DNA from: Hyaloscypha bicolor E
Lineage: Eukaryota > Ascomycota > Leotiomycetes > Helotiales > Hyaloscyphaceae
DNA: 64,000 nucleotides
Reading direction: 5' to 3'
NCBI RefSeq assembly: GCF_002865645.1
Contig: NW_020194685.1
Coordinates: 1,885,363-1,949,362 of the forward strand
In this document: piece after piece, positions 14,701-27,000 of the stretch
Layout of the letters: every line of letters starts with the position of its first letter
Position numbering within the stretch: the first letter of the stretch is position 1
Position numbers and translations under genes: made by a program
Notes under the pieces: model-generated
The model's input: only the letters and a program-made list of their open reading frames with translations
What the model was told of the DNA's origin: nothing
Database searches by the model: none

Positions 14701-15983
14701 TAGTAAGGCCTTAAAAAACTTGGTTTTCTAGTAATTTCCTGAGTTATTAATATAGTACTCTAGTATAGCCTTAATCTAATTCTTATAAATAAGAGAAATA
14801 TAATAAATAATTCTCTTTTTTTTAGTATTATTAGAAATATAATAGTTCTTATATATATTTATATATTATTCCAAGAATATAGAGATATTATTTCCCTAAA
14901 ACTATAATATTCTAGGAACTCTTATAAGTAGTAGATTTAAATCCGGTACTAGTATATATTTATTCTTGGCTATATTAATCTTAATATTTTTCTTTATAAT
15001 TAATTATAGAGTTTCTATATCTAAGACTTCTACTAATAAGGTTTCTAAAGAGCTAACTTCTTATTTAAGTATATCTTTTAATTTAGGAACCGGAATTAGA
15101 GAGAAATTAGTTAATAATAATAGATATAGTCGGGATTTGAGTTTTAGTATTAGTAGTAATAAAATAATAGCTTTTCTAGTCTTATTTCTATTACTTATAT
15201 TTTCTTTCCTATTTTATTAGCTTAATACTTATAGTATTTCTTCTTATTTTTACTAAACTAGGTATATCTAATAATACTATTAAAAGTAATAATAAAAATA
15301 ATAAATATAATTTCGCTAATTTTTCTGACTTTTCTAAATTCTCTTTTATTTCTTTATTTAGTATTCTTTTCTTTTTTTAGAAGCTTCTCTAGTTTATTTA
15401 TATAATTTCTTATTTCTGATTTCTTTTTAATTTTTATTTCCGATTCCTATTTATTATTCTATTTAAAATTAAGGATATTTCCTCTTTTAGATATTTTTTC
15501 CGGATTTAGGAATAAGCTTTTTTATTAAAACTAATACTACCTCTATTCCGGTCTTTACTATAACTAAAAATAATATATAAATTAATAGTATAATTTTATT
15601 TCCGAGTACTAAAGTCTATTTCTAACTAAGATCTAATTTATACTATCTTAGTATAATATTTCTTATTTTATTTCTTTTATTTCTTTTCCTTCTATAATTA
15701 GCCTCTATTTCTATTATTCCTATATATTATACTAGTAACTATATCTTGTAGCTAACTCGTACCTAAGTTACTAGATATATCGGAAATTAACGTAAGATAC
15801 TGAAATTAATACTTATATATCCTTAATATTTTAGCCTTAGGCTTAAGGTATTATAATAGCCCTTTTCTCTCCTAACTTACTAAGCTAATAATCCGCCTTA
15901 TAGATATCCCTCAGAACTTTATAAGAGTATTACCTTAACTATGAAGTTTCTATCTTTCCTGTATTACTTACTATAAAATATAT

Positions 15984-16285
15984 GGGAGGGAAACTATAAT
16001 AAGACAAAAACCTATATAAAGTATACTAGAGCGCAAAACGTGATTTAATAGCAAAATAATAAATTAAAAGCATAAATAGTAAAGCATAAATAGTATATAG
16101 TATGCAAAAGCTTAATTAATTAAATACTTATAAAGGATTATTTTCTAAGTCTATAGAAAAACTAGCTTTCTTATGTGATTTCCGCAAGTCACGTGCAAAA
16201 GGCCGCGGCCTTTGCCATGTGACCTAAACCTCAAAACCGCCAAAACAACATGATTTTTGACGAGTACGGCCTGCCGTACCACACG
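15984..16285 (+). mobile_element. Weakly RIPped terminal segment of the unidentified element
   Basis: This roughly 302-bp segment aligns end to end with about 3215-3515 and, inverted, with about 2640-2938. Differences from those copies are almost all CpA to TpA or TpG to TpA in the other copies, so this one is close to the ancestral sequence. It holds a palindrome centred on GGCCGCGGCC. It abuts Copia sequence at about 16284. It may be a solo LTR or the truncated end of the element; no clear target duplication was found. Confidence 0.65.
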
Positions 16286-16743
16286 ATGCAGATTTTGCAG
16301 GGGATATAGTAGACAGACGCTCCACTATAGGGCACTTATACCTGCTTAATAGGGGACCTGTTACGTGGTCCTCTGTTAAATAGCGCTGTGTGGCCACTTC
16401 CACCACCTAATCGGAGTATATTAGCCTATTAGAGGCTAGTAAACAGGGCCAGTGGATCAGGGCTTTGCTCAGGGAGCTTGAACGTACCCAATATTTGGGT
16501 ACTACCCTCTCAACCCCTATATTTAGCGATAATTAGGGTTGTATAGCACTGGCTAGGGACCCTGTAGCTTACAGCCGAACCAAGCATATTGACGTCCGCT
16601 ACCATTATATTAGGGAGCTAGTAGCCTTTAATAAGGTTACTATTGAGTATATCCCTACTGAGGAAATGGTAGCTGATATGCTTACCAAGCCCCTATCGCT
16701 TGCGGCCCTTAGGCGCTGCATTAGGGGGCTATTTGCACTGTAA
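16284..16743 (+). pseudogene. Ty1/Copia pol 3' fragment (RNase H C-terminus)
   Basis: One + frame reads DADFAGD, DRRSTIG, LLEASKQGQW, then SRTKHIDVRYHYIREL and EEMVADMLTKPL before a TAA at 16741-16743. These are the hallmark C-terminal motifs of Copia-type RNase H. The frame is broken by in-frame TAG/TAA codons, for example where DNQGC is expected, consistent with RIP at CAG. Gag, protease, integrase and RT are missing upstream, where the unidentified element's terminal segment lies instead. The element is dead. Confidence 0.9.
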
Positions 16744-16875
16744 TTATGGAATTACAGGCTGTTTTTTGGGCTGTTTTTGATTTTTGGGTACTAAGGCTCT
16801 GGGAGCTTTAGTAAGTAAAGCGGTGATTTTTGGATTTATTTCCTTAGGGCTGTTTTCAGTGGTATGTAAGGGGAC

Positions 16876-17290
16876 TGTTGAAATTAGGGGCCTGAGGCCC
16901 CTAATAGGCTTAGTAAGCCCTGGAACCGAACGCCATGGGGCTGTGCACTAGCTTAATACCCTGTCCAGCTGGAATACCCTGTATAGCTGGAATACCCTGT
17001 ACGGCTGGAATACCCTGTATAGCTGGAATACCCTGTACGGCTGGAATACCCTGTACGGCTGAAATACCCTGTACGGCTGGAATACCCTGTATAGCTGGAA
17101 TACCCTGTATAGCTGGAATACCCTGTATAGCTGTAATCAGTTCAGCTGGCATAGGGATTTAGTACATGTGACTTAGGGGGTTCAGGGCTATATATACGGG
17201 CTACTTACCACTGTAGAACAGCAGTCAATTCAGTACGTTTTACTTGGTTTACATTGCAAGCACGTAACCCTAGCTTTAGCTAGTTCAACA
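16876..17290 (+). mobile_element. Copia 3' LTR, 415 bp
   Basis: The LTR starts TGTTGAA and ends TTCAACA, giving the TG..CA ends and a 7-bp inverted terminus. It is preceded by a purine-rich AAGGGGA tract and follows the RNase H stop by about 130 bp, as a 3' LTR should. A TATA-like box (CTATATATAC) is at 17188-17197. The middle is an 18-bp minisatellite. No 5' LTR is present in the window. The LTR points toward the NRPS gene, whose start codon is about 0.7 kb downstream. Confidence 0.85.
16955..17134 (+). repeat. 18-bp minisatellite, about 10 units, inside the LTR
   Basis: The unit is approximately AGCTGGAATACCCTGTAT, with TAT/ACG alternation at its end and a few single-base variants. The period is divisible by three and the unit has no stop in at least one frame on each strand, so both strands show artificial repetitive open frames (AGIPCI/T on +, QGIPAI/V on -). 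Confidence 0.95.
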
Positions 17291-18002
17291 GGAGACTCGG
17301 CTCGGAGTCGGCACGTGCAAGCGTTTGACGCTAACCCCCAGACCCAACCTCTTCCATTGCGATTTCCAAACACCATTACCTCACCTCACCAACACCAGGA
17401 CTTGCTCAAAATAGAATGTATCCATCCTTCGAAAGTCTATATTCGCGAGAGCTTCTTCTCCCTTCTCAAATCTCCATTCAACCATTGCGGATGCCATGTA
17501 TCGCGAGAACAGCATGCCAAGCGGCACAGCTGGCTGAGAAGCAAGCCACTCTCCACTGTTTACGAACCTGCACCACCAGCTCAGAAAACAACGTAAGCCA
17601 TCAAGCTGTGCCACTCGAGTACCTTTCAAAGTTGAGATATTACTCAGACTGGCTTACTCAGTCTGCATTGAAGGTTGCTTTGAGTTACAGCCAGTCACCT
17701 CATCGCCACTCTCATCCCTGCGCCTAATGAGGCTGCTGGGGGAGGATTTTGCAGCCCCCAATCTCGTTTCGCACAGCCGTCTCACTGAGTTGAAGGAGTC
17801 TCAGCTCATTGGCTTGTGCCATGGCCTACTCGAAAGTTGCCATTGACGAGGCCCCTTAACATGATGTTTGCTGCGGGTACCAGAAACGCAGCAGTAATTC
17901 AGTATTGGCTGTTGCACACAAACCAAACATCGTGAAAATACACGTGACTTTCTCCAAGTTCCAACTATCAAACATTCAGGACGCTTCACAAGTCATATTC
18001 GC
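17291..18002 (+). promoter_or_regulatory. NRPS upstream region
   Basis: The 712 bp between the LTR and the NRPS start hold no convincing gene. Directly after the LTR is a run of CGG triplets (17298-17311) ending in a CACGTG box at 17312-17317. CGG triplets are the usual half-sites of Zn2Cys6 regulators and CACGTG that of bHLH factors. A second CACGTG is at 17941-17946, about 57 bp before the start codon. No start-proximal TATA box is obvious. Regulatory roles are inferred only. Confidence 0.4.
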
Positions 18003-21000
18003 ATGATGGCAGACGATTCTCGATCTCGATCTGAATTTCTTCCATTTGTTAGTCGAAATAGTGGAAATGTTTATGACGGCGACAATACCAATATGCCCAG
18101 TGGCCAACTTGGATCGATCCCAGATCAACTTGGGGACCACAGGGCCTCGGAAGAGGTCCTTGACGATCTGTCTTCAGAAGCTTCATCGAATTCAATCTTT
18201 TCGAATACAACCTCCTCAGTCCCAGCGTCATCAAATGCCGCAAATGAAGTTGGCATATCGGACTTTAAGTCCTCTGAGCTGGGCCTGGCTTCTTCCTCTC
18301 CGCCCTCTTCGTCCCCGGAAATTCAGCTGGCCCACCAGATGCACGTGATTGTGATCAAGCCAGCCAGCAACGATCTCATCAACACAATCGCTGAGATATC
18401 GGCAGCCTGGGCAGTTCTTCTTGGGTCCTACACAGCATCGCCCAGCGTGTCTCTCGAAGTGGGATTCCAAGACGACACTGAATTTCACTCAATTGCGATT
18501 TCGACCGATGGGAATCTTACGACTCTGGACATTGTTCGCGCCATCAAGCTCCAATATTCCGGCTTTCTTCCCGATGCGGCGATCAATAAACTTTTCATTC
18601 GGGGATCTTGTATCTGGCGTTCTAATCAACCCAGGCTCCCTCAGTCCAGCAAAGACCAGTCCGCTTTAATCCTCGCATTCGAACTCAACGATGAGCACTT
18701 TGTCATCAAAGCTCACTTCGATGAAAGTTTGATTCATCCAAAGCAAGTGAGACGGATCTTGCTCCAATTCGAGCACATCTTGGAACAGCTGTCCTTGGAT
18801 GAAAGCTTCGATAAAACGCTCTCCGAGCTTGAGTTGCTCAGTCACGCCGATATCCGCGAAATGAATCTCTGGGCATCTGCTCCAACCCCTACCATAGACT
18901 CATGCGTCCACCATTTGATCGAGTTGCAAGCAAGGCAACAACCTCAAGCAATCGCAGTCGCCGCACGAGATATACAAATCAATTACCACATGCTAGATGA
19001 GCTTTCAGGTCGGTTAGCACGCTATCTCAAATCCTTAGGAGTGGGCCCCGAAGTTATTGTGCCGTTCTGTTTCGAAAAGTCAGCATGGGCGGTGATAGCT
19101 ATGATCGGAATTCTCAAGGCCGGCGGAGCTTGCGTGGGCCTTGATCCAAAACACCCCATGAGGAGACTCAACAAGATCATCCAGGACTCAAGAGCCGAAA
19201 TCATCATCACATCGAAGCAACATTCCGAATTGCTTATAGGACTGCCTATCGCCATTGTCCCTATCAATGAAGCATTCTTGCAAGCCCTACCAATCATTGA
19301 TTCCCCCGCCTGCACTACCGTTCACTCAAAGAATCCGGCGTATGTTACTTTTACCTCCGGGACAACTGGCGAGCCTAAGGGCATTGTCGTTGAGCACGGT
19401 TCTGTTTGTGTGAGTGGCAGCTCGCAGAAAGCTGCATTGCGCCTCGGGCCAAAGTCGCGTGTTCTTCAATTCGCAGCCTATACCTTCGACATCAGCAACG
19501 GGGATGTTTTGAATACTCTCATGAGCGGCGGCTGCATTTGCGTTCCTTCCGAGGATGAGAGATCCAATGATCTGGAGGGGTTCATCAATAGAATGGGAGT
19601 CAATTGGGCTTGTCTCACCCCCAGCGTTGCAAGTCTCCTTCAACCATCTTCTGTTCCTACATTGGAGACTCTCGTTCTTTGCGGCGAGCCCATCTCTCAG
19701 GAGATTGTTTACAAATGGGCAAATTCGGTCTTTCTTGTTGATGCTTATGGACCGGCGGAGACCACAATTCTCTGCACAAGCTTTCCAGGGGTTAGGCAAG
19801 ATACCAGCTCTTCCAATTTGGGTTGGAACATGGGAGCTCGAACGTGGATTGTAGACTCCTTGGATCACAATAAACTCTGCCCACTTGGATGCATTGGCGA
19901 GATTTTGATCGAAGGCCCACTTGTGGCAAGGGGCTACTTGAATGATCCCGAAAAGACGGTTGCGTCTTTCATCCACGATCCACTTTGGACAAGGAATTCT
20001 CTTCTAAGCAGTGCCTCCCAAAGACTTTACAAGTCAGGCGATCTCGGCTATTCCAACACTGACGGTTCAATCACGTTCGTTGGGCGGAAAGATAAGCAAG
20101 TCAAAATCCGGGGCCAGCGTGTGGAGCTGCTGGAGGTTGAACACCATCTTCGTCTTGTCTTGCCAGAAACAGTCAGTAATATCATTGTGGAAGTTGTCTC
20201 TGACAATAACCATACGTCCCTTGTTGCTTTTGTCTACTTTGGCATTCCATTGGACGACAATACCGATCTTGAACATCAGCTTGATACCTCGAGACATGAT
20301 TTGTCGTCCGCTACAGCAGGGGTGGCGGCGAAGCTTTCGGATTCACTCCCTGCTCACATGATCCCATCAAGCTTCATTCCCCTGGAAAAGCTGCCGCTCA
20401 ATCAATCTGGAAAGCTCGATAGGAAGATACTACGTCACCTTGCACGAGACTTTCTCGCCAAAAACAAGACAAAGCACAGTCAGACCACGAACAGAAGAAG
20501 ACCCTCAACCGATTTGGAGTGTCAAATGCAAAGGCATTGGGCGCAAATTCTGAAGTTGGATGCTCTTACTATCAGCGCCGATGATAACTTCATCAAGCTG
20601 GGTGGCGATTCGCTCTCCGCAATGAAACTCGTGGCAGCATGTCGGGCAGATGGAATACTATTGTCCGTGGCGTCTGTCTTTCAATCACCAGATCTCTCAA
20701 CGTTAGCTGCGACAGTGACTTTCAGTGACTCCCCACAATTAGAAGTAGTACCATTCACCCTTTTGGAGGGAGAGACCATCAGCATTCTATACGATGAAGC
20801 GTTGGCACAATGCACCGATATACATGATGCTGATTTGATTGAGGACATATATCCTTGTACTCCACAGCAAGAAGGTCTTTTCGCAATGTCACTGAAGCAA
20901 AGGGGATCTTACGTTGCCCAAGATGTCACCGAATTACCCAAGGGAACAGACATCTCCCGGTTCCAGAATGCATGGAAACAAACAATTCAGGCTTGTGCTA

Positions 21001-24000
21001 TTCTACGGACACGCATCATTCAGAGTCCAATCGCTGGATCAGTGCAAGTTGTGGTCACTTCTCAAGACCCATGGATCCAGACCTCGGTTGAGAACGAGAT
21101 ATCGCTAAAAGACTATCTGGAGAAGGACCGCAATGTCAATATGGGCTTTGGCCAGCCGCTATCACGCTATGCAATCGTGCGAAACGCGGGCACTGGCGCA
21201 GTCCATTTTGTCTGGACCATACACCATGCTTGTTACGACGGGTGGTCCATGCCTTTGATAAAGAGCAATGTTGATGGCGCCTACGCAGGTAAATCTGTTC
21301 TTCAGCCCACCAAATTCAATCAGTTCGTCCAACAGGTGTTGAATGTCAAGACCGAATCTACCACGCAGTTTTGGAAACTTTACTTCAAAGACGCTCAATC
21401 GCCAATCTTTCCATATATCTCCCCACCAACCTATCAGCCACATGCCCAGTCAATCCTAGATTACAAATTCAGCATTTCTCGAAAAGCGAATACCAGCTTC
21501 ACTTTACCAACACTTATACGAGCAGCTTGGGCACTTCTCATCGGCCGCTATGTCGAGTCAAATGACGTCTCGTTTGGAGTCACACTTGCGGGAAGAAATG
21601 CACCCTTATCAAACCTGGATACGTTGATCGGACCGACCATTGCTACACTAGCTGTACGCATTCGGTGGTCTCGCGATATGAGTGTAGACGAATACTTGCA
21701 GAATGTTCAAGATCATTCGGTCGCAATGATTCCGTTTGAGCATTCTGGGCTACAGAATATTCAAAGTGCGAGCGAGGAGGCGCGAATTGCATGCCGATTT
21801 CAAAGTCATCTGCTTATCCAACCGCTTCCGGCTGAAACTTCTTGTGGTATCTTCTCTGCTAGGAACCTATTGGCTGGAGAATTGTCAGACTATGGCTCAT
21901 ATGCTCTGATCGTCCAATGCTTGCTCGCAGAGAGCGATGTGGTAGTAAGAGCTACGTACGACGAAAAAATCATCGATCGTTCGCAGGTACAGCGTTATAT
22001 GAATCTCCTCGAACATCTAGTCCGCCAGCTAGGCTCTGTGCAGGGCTCAAGAACAATTAATGACATCGAAACAATCAGCTCAGCAGATGAGGCAGAGATC
22101 ATGCAGTGGAATTCTTCACCGTTAGCTCCGGTTGATTCCTCGTTCCACGTCATTTTCAAGGAGCAGGAGCAGCTGCGCCCGGATGCTCTGGCGGTATGCT
22201 CATGGGATGGCTCAATGACCTACACAGACTTAGATGAACTTTCCACTCGATTGGCTCACTATATGGTGGCCCAGATGAACGTCAAGCCAGGATCTTTCGT
22301 CCCTCTATGCTTCGAAAAATCTGTGTGGACCATGGTTGCAATAATGGCCACATTCAAGGCCGGGGCTGCAATCGTACCTTTGGACCCGTTCCATCCTCTA
22401 TCACGCCGTCTTCAAATCATTTCCGAGTCGCAGGCTAACATTATGGTCTGCTCGGGAGAGTACCGAACTTCGTTCCTATCAACGTGTGACCATGTTTTGG
22501 TCATTGACAGACATTTTCTCGAGAGTCTTCCTCTTCCAGCCACCACCTCAGATGACGCCTTGCCAACCACGCCATCTACGGCCCCTTTATACGGACTTTT
22601 CACAAGTGGCAGTACCGGCTTGCCTAAAGGCGTCATTATTGAACACGGCGCTTTCCTCTCAAGCGCCACTGCTTACGGAAATGGAATGTTTATTACCTCA
22701 GACAGCCGAGTTCTCCTCTATTCTTCTTACAGTTTTGACATCAGCATCTTGGAAATGTTGACTCCCCTCATATTTGGAGGTTGCATTTGCATTGTTTCCG
22801 ACAAGGATCGTCTTGATGATCTAGGTGGTGCGATGTCTCAGTTGAAGGTTAACTGGTCCCTACTTACGCCTACGGTTGCTCGAACTATTGACCCAAAGAC
22901 TGTACCAAGCTTAGAGGTCCTTCTTCTTGGTGGAGAGCCACTTGAAAGGGAGGACATTGCCCAGTGGGCTCCATACATCAAACACCTCATCAATGCCTAC
23001 GGTACGTTAGATGCCCTACACGAGCACACTTACTTCGATCCCTTTCCCACGTTCTTCGATTTTCAACTTCGCTCAATGCTCATTATGCGAGAGTAACTTA
23101 CTAACTTTGATTATAATAAAGGTCCTACAGAATGCAGTGTCGTCTCTAGTGCATTCGTTGACCTGGACTTGAAATCGGATCCACGGAACATTGGCCAAAC
23201 ATTCAACGCACACTATTGGATTACAGACGTCAACAATCACAATCGACTGATGTCGATCGGCGCCGTGGGCGAGCTCTTAATCGAAGGGCCTATTTTAGCA
23301 CGTGGCTATCTCAACAATGCCGAACAGACGAAGCAATCATTTATTGAGGACCCCGAGTGGTCAAAAACTTTACAGACTCGAATGACAACCCAATCGGGCA
23401 ACCCTACCATCCGCCGCAGATTCTACAAAACGGGAGACCTGGTTCGTTACGATATACTTGGAATATCATCTATGTCGGAAGAAAAGATCACCAAGTCAAA
23501 TTGAGAGGTCAACGTATTGAATTGGGCGAAATCCAGTACCAAATCCTTCGCCTTGTACCGGAAGTGAAGAGTGTTGCTGTGGAAGTCGTCAGCACCGGAA
23601 ACGAGAATAGTCATCCTATGCTTGTGGCCTTTGTGTGCCTGCACATGGCGGAGAGTAATGGCCGCGACTTGCTTGCAGCGAAAACACCAGCCATAGCAGC
23701 ATTCCTCTCGTCCATCCGAAACCTTGAGAACAATCTACTGGCCTTGTTACCCAGATATATGATTCCTTCTCTATTTCTTCCGCTATTCCGGCTCCCGATG
23801 ACGGTTTCTCACAAGGTCGATCGAAAGCAGCTGCATGCTCTTATTCGAAGCCTATGACCGAAGAGCTTGGCATCTACAAACCCGAGGCCGCAATCGATCG
23901 CAAGCCTTCAACCCCAGCCGAAAAGGATTTGCAAACTTTGTGGGCTGGGGTGCTGAAGACATCAGCTGATGAAATCAGTGCAGAAGACAACTTCTTCAGC

Positions 24001-27000
24001 CTTGGCGGTGATAGTATTCTAGCCATTCATCTTGTTGGAGCATGTCGAGCCAACGGGGTGTCGCTCTCAGTGCCACAAATCTTTCAGACACCGAAGCTTG
24101 CCGATATGGCACTTCTGACGATGAAGGATGACAGATCCTCATCATTAGTAAACATCCCTCCTTTCCAGCTTCTCGTCGGCGGCTTAGATGACTTATTTGA
24201 ATCGGCGGCGCGTCAATTTGCAGTTCCGATCGAGGATATTGAGGATATGTACCCTTGCACTCCATTACAAGAAAGTTTGATTATATCATCCGTCAAGACA
24301 CCTGGTTCCTATGTTGCTCAATTCGTTTTCGAACTCCCGGAGGACATTGATTTGGGTCGCTTTCGAAGAGCAGTGGAAGCGGTGGTCAATGCATCTCCGA
24401 TCTTACGCACAAGAATATTCCAGAGCCCATCTTCACAATTATTGCAGGTAGTGCTCCACAGTCAGAACATCGACTGGGAGACACAGCCCGATATCAAAAC
24501 TGCCCTCAACGAAAATCATCGAACATCCATGACTCTTAACAAACAACTTTCAACATTCGGACTCATTGAAGCCGGCCAGTCTGGCAAAGGATCTTTTGTT
24601 TGGACAATCCACCACGCCTTGTATGATGGGTGGTCAATGGTATCGATCAGGAAGCGAATCGACGCAGCGTACAAGTCACTCAATAACGAACATTTGCCCG
24701 AAGTGCCTTTCAATCGATTTGTTGGATATACTATCGATTCAGACAAAGATGCTTCGGATAAATACTGGCGCGAATACCTGGATGGGGCAGTACGACCTTC
24801 ATTTCCACCCGTACCTCAAGGACACCCAATTAAAGCTGACGCGATCTTTAAATCCGAGTTGAATCTCACAAAGCGATCGTGCTCCAGTGAATTCACCTTA
24901 TCCACAATTATCAGAGCTGCTTGGGCTATACTGGTGCAATCATATTCGGGCTCCTCTGACGTCGTTTTCGGAGCAACCTTGTCAGGAAGAGACACAGTTC
25001 TGGAAGGCATTGAGAACACCAGTGGTCCAACTATTGCAACGGTACCTATTCGCGTCATTTTAGACTCCAAAGACTCTAAAGCTTCCTCGTTTCTGCAGCG
25101 TATACAGGATCGGGCGGCCGAGATGATTCCGTATCAGCACACAGGCATGAAATACATCCAATCCGTCAGCGGGGATGCATTCATTACCTCGAAGTTTCAG
25201 AACTTACTTGTAGTTCAGCCAGCAGAAACGAGTTTGCCGGGAGTTTGCTCTTCATGGTCCACTCTTGCAGACGACGTAAACAGATTCAACTCTTATGCCC
25301 TAATGGTCCAATGCTCCCTCCATGAGCCTGTTGGCGGTGAAAGCACCATCTCGGTGGAGACCAGCTACGACTCTGGGATATTGGACACAAGACAAATACA
25401 ACGAATAATTCAACAATTTGGATACATAATCGACGGTCTTTTGTCCTCTGATGGCTCAACAGTCATGGGTGCTATTGAGTTGATCAGCCCAGAGGATAAG
25501 AAAGAGCTTGCTATCTGGAACAACCCTGAGCGACTCTATACGGTTGACGCATGCCTGTATGAGATGTTCGAGAAGCAGGTGGTCCTTGCGCCGGACCTTG
25601 CTGCTGTTTCGTCCTGTGATGGTCAGCTCACATATGGAGAACTGAACGAACTTGCGAACCAACTGTGTTCTATTTTGAGAAGCCGTGGTGTGATCCGAGG
25701 TTCCCCGGTTGCATTATGTTTCGAGCATTCGAAGTGGATGACTGTCGCCAGTATGGCAACTCTCAAAGCTGGTGGAACGCTCATTGCTCTGGATCATAAA
25801 CATCCGGTGAATCGCCTAGAACATATTCTCTCTTCTACAAACGTGAAATTTCTTCTTACATCACGTTCATGTTCAACCCTACTTCGCACGGCTCCAATGA
25901 CAATTGTCATTGACAGCACCACTCTAGACGAGATGACACCTACCGATCTCAGCTGGCCCAGCGACCTCTCCTCCCCTAGTGATGTCGCAGTGGTGGTTTT
26001 CACATCTGGGACCACTGGCATGCCAAAGGGCTACCATCTCGAGCACAAAGCAATATGTTCTAGTGCAGTGGCATTTGGCACGGGAATGTTTATCAACTCG
26101 CAGACACGGGTCTTTCAGGTCAGTCCTTTCTATGATTACTTTGGCTTTTTATTGCTTGAGAGCTCCATGCCTGTTTCATGTCTTGGGGGTTACTTTTTGT
26201 TCTGAATGGGTGCTCAACATCCGAGCTTCGAGGATCCTGCATTGAGGCTCTCGTTGCCTTTCCACCTAGTCAAAACGTCTCTCAAATACTTATACTGACT
26301 CAATACTACGCATAGTTTGGATCCCATGCACACGATTCTATGGTCCTAGAATTGCTGGTTCCTTTGATCTTTGGAGCTTGTATTTGCATCCCAAATGAAG
26401 AAGAACGTCTCTCTAAGACAGCTGAGGTCATGCGACGCCTAGCTGTGAATTGGACTTTTTTAACCCCATCTGTAGCACGATTGATCAACCCCGCAGAAGT
26501 TCCCGAATTGGTTACACTGGTGCTCGGTGGAGAGGCACTCTCCGGGTCGGACATCACGCAGTGGTCAGGCCATGTGCAGCACCTTATCAATGGCTACGGA
26601 CCAGGAGAATGCTCCATCTTCTCAAGCGCAAACATCGATCTTGTTCCTAGTGATGAAGCTTCTAATATTGGCAAAACTTTCAACGCTCACTACTGGGTTA
26701 CGCTCCCAGATGATGTTAATCGGCTTTGTCCGATTGGAGGTATTGGTGAGCTTCTCATCGACGGTCCAATCTTGGGCCGCGGCTACTTTAATCAGCCTGA
26801 CCTGACAGCTGCCGCATTCATTGAGAGACCTGACTGGGCCAAATCTTGGACTCTTTCATCCACATCCAAAATGTATCGGACCGGCGATTTGGTATGCTAC
26901 AACTCAAATGGTAGCGTCAAATATCTAGGCCGGATTGACAACCAAGTGAAGATTCGTGGCCAGAGAACTGAACTTGCGGAGGTCGAGCATCAGCTGCGAC

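Larger units (their letters stand above)
1..15983. other. AT-rich, RIP-mutated transposon block
   Basis: This stretch is overwhelmingly A+T, rich in TpA and very poor in CpA and TpG, while CpG, CpC and CpT survive in places. That is the expected footprint of RIP (CpA to TpA on both strands) in Pezizomycotina. Stop codons are dense in all frames and no open frame has gene-like composition. Homology to transposon proteins is visible only when stops are read through. No host gene is seen. Its sharp end near 16 kb marks the border with normal-composition DNA. Confidence 0.92.

Noticed and set aside
14966..15220. 84-codon open frame in the AT-rich block
   Set aside because: The composition is that of RIPped DNA (Ile/Phe/Ser/Leu-rich) with no motif; it is a chance gap between stops.
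15984..16285. Firm call as a solo LTR
   Set aside because: The segment recurs as element termini, but no TG..CA ends or target duplication could be fixed, so only a terminal segment is claimed.
16955..17134. Possible CRISPR-like array
   Set aside because: The units are contiguous 18-mers without spacers, in a eukaryotic LTR.
16910..17162. Repetitive open frames on both strands (AGIPCI and QGIPAI repeats), seen as a possible repetitive peptide gene
   Set aside because: They are produced by the 18-bp LTR minisatellite, whose period is a multiple of three. No promoter, splice or conserved frame supports a protein.
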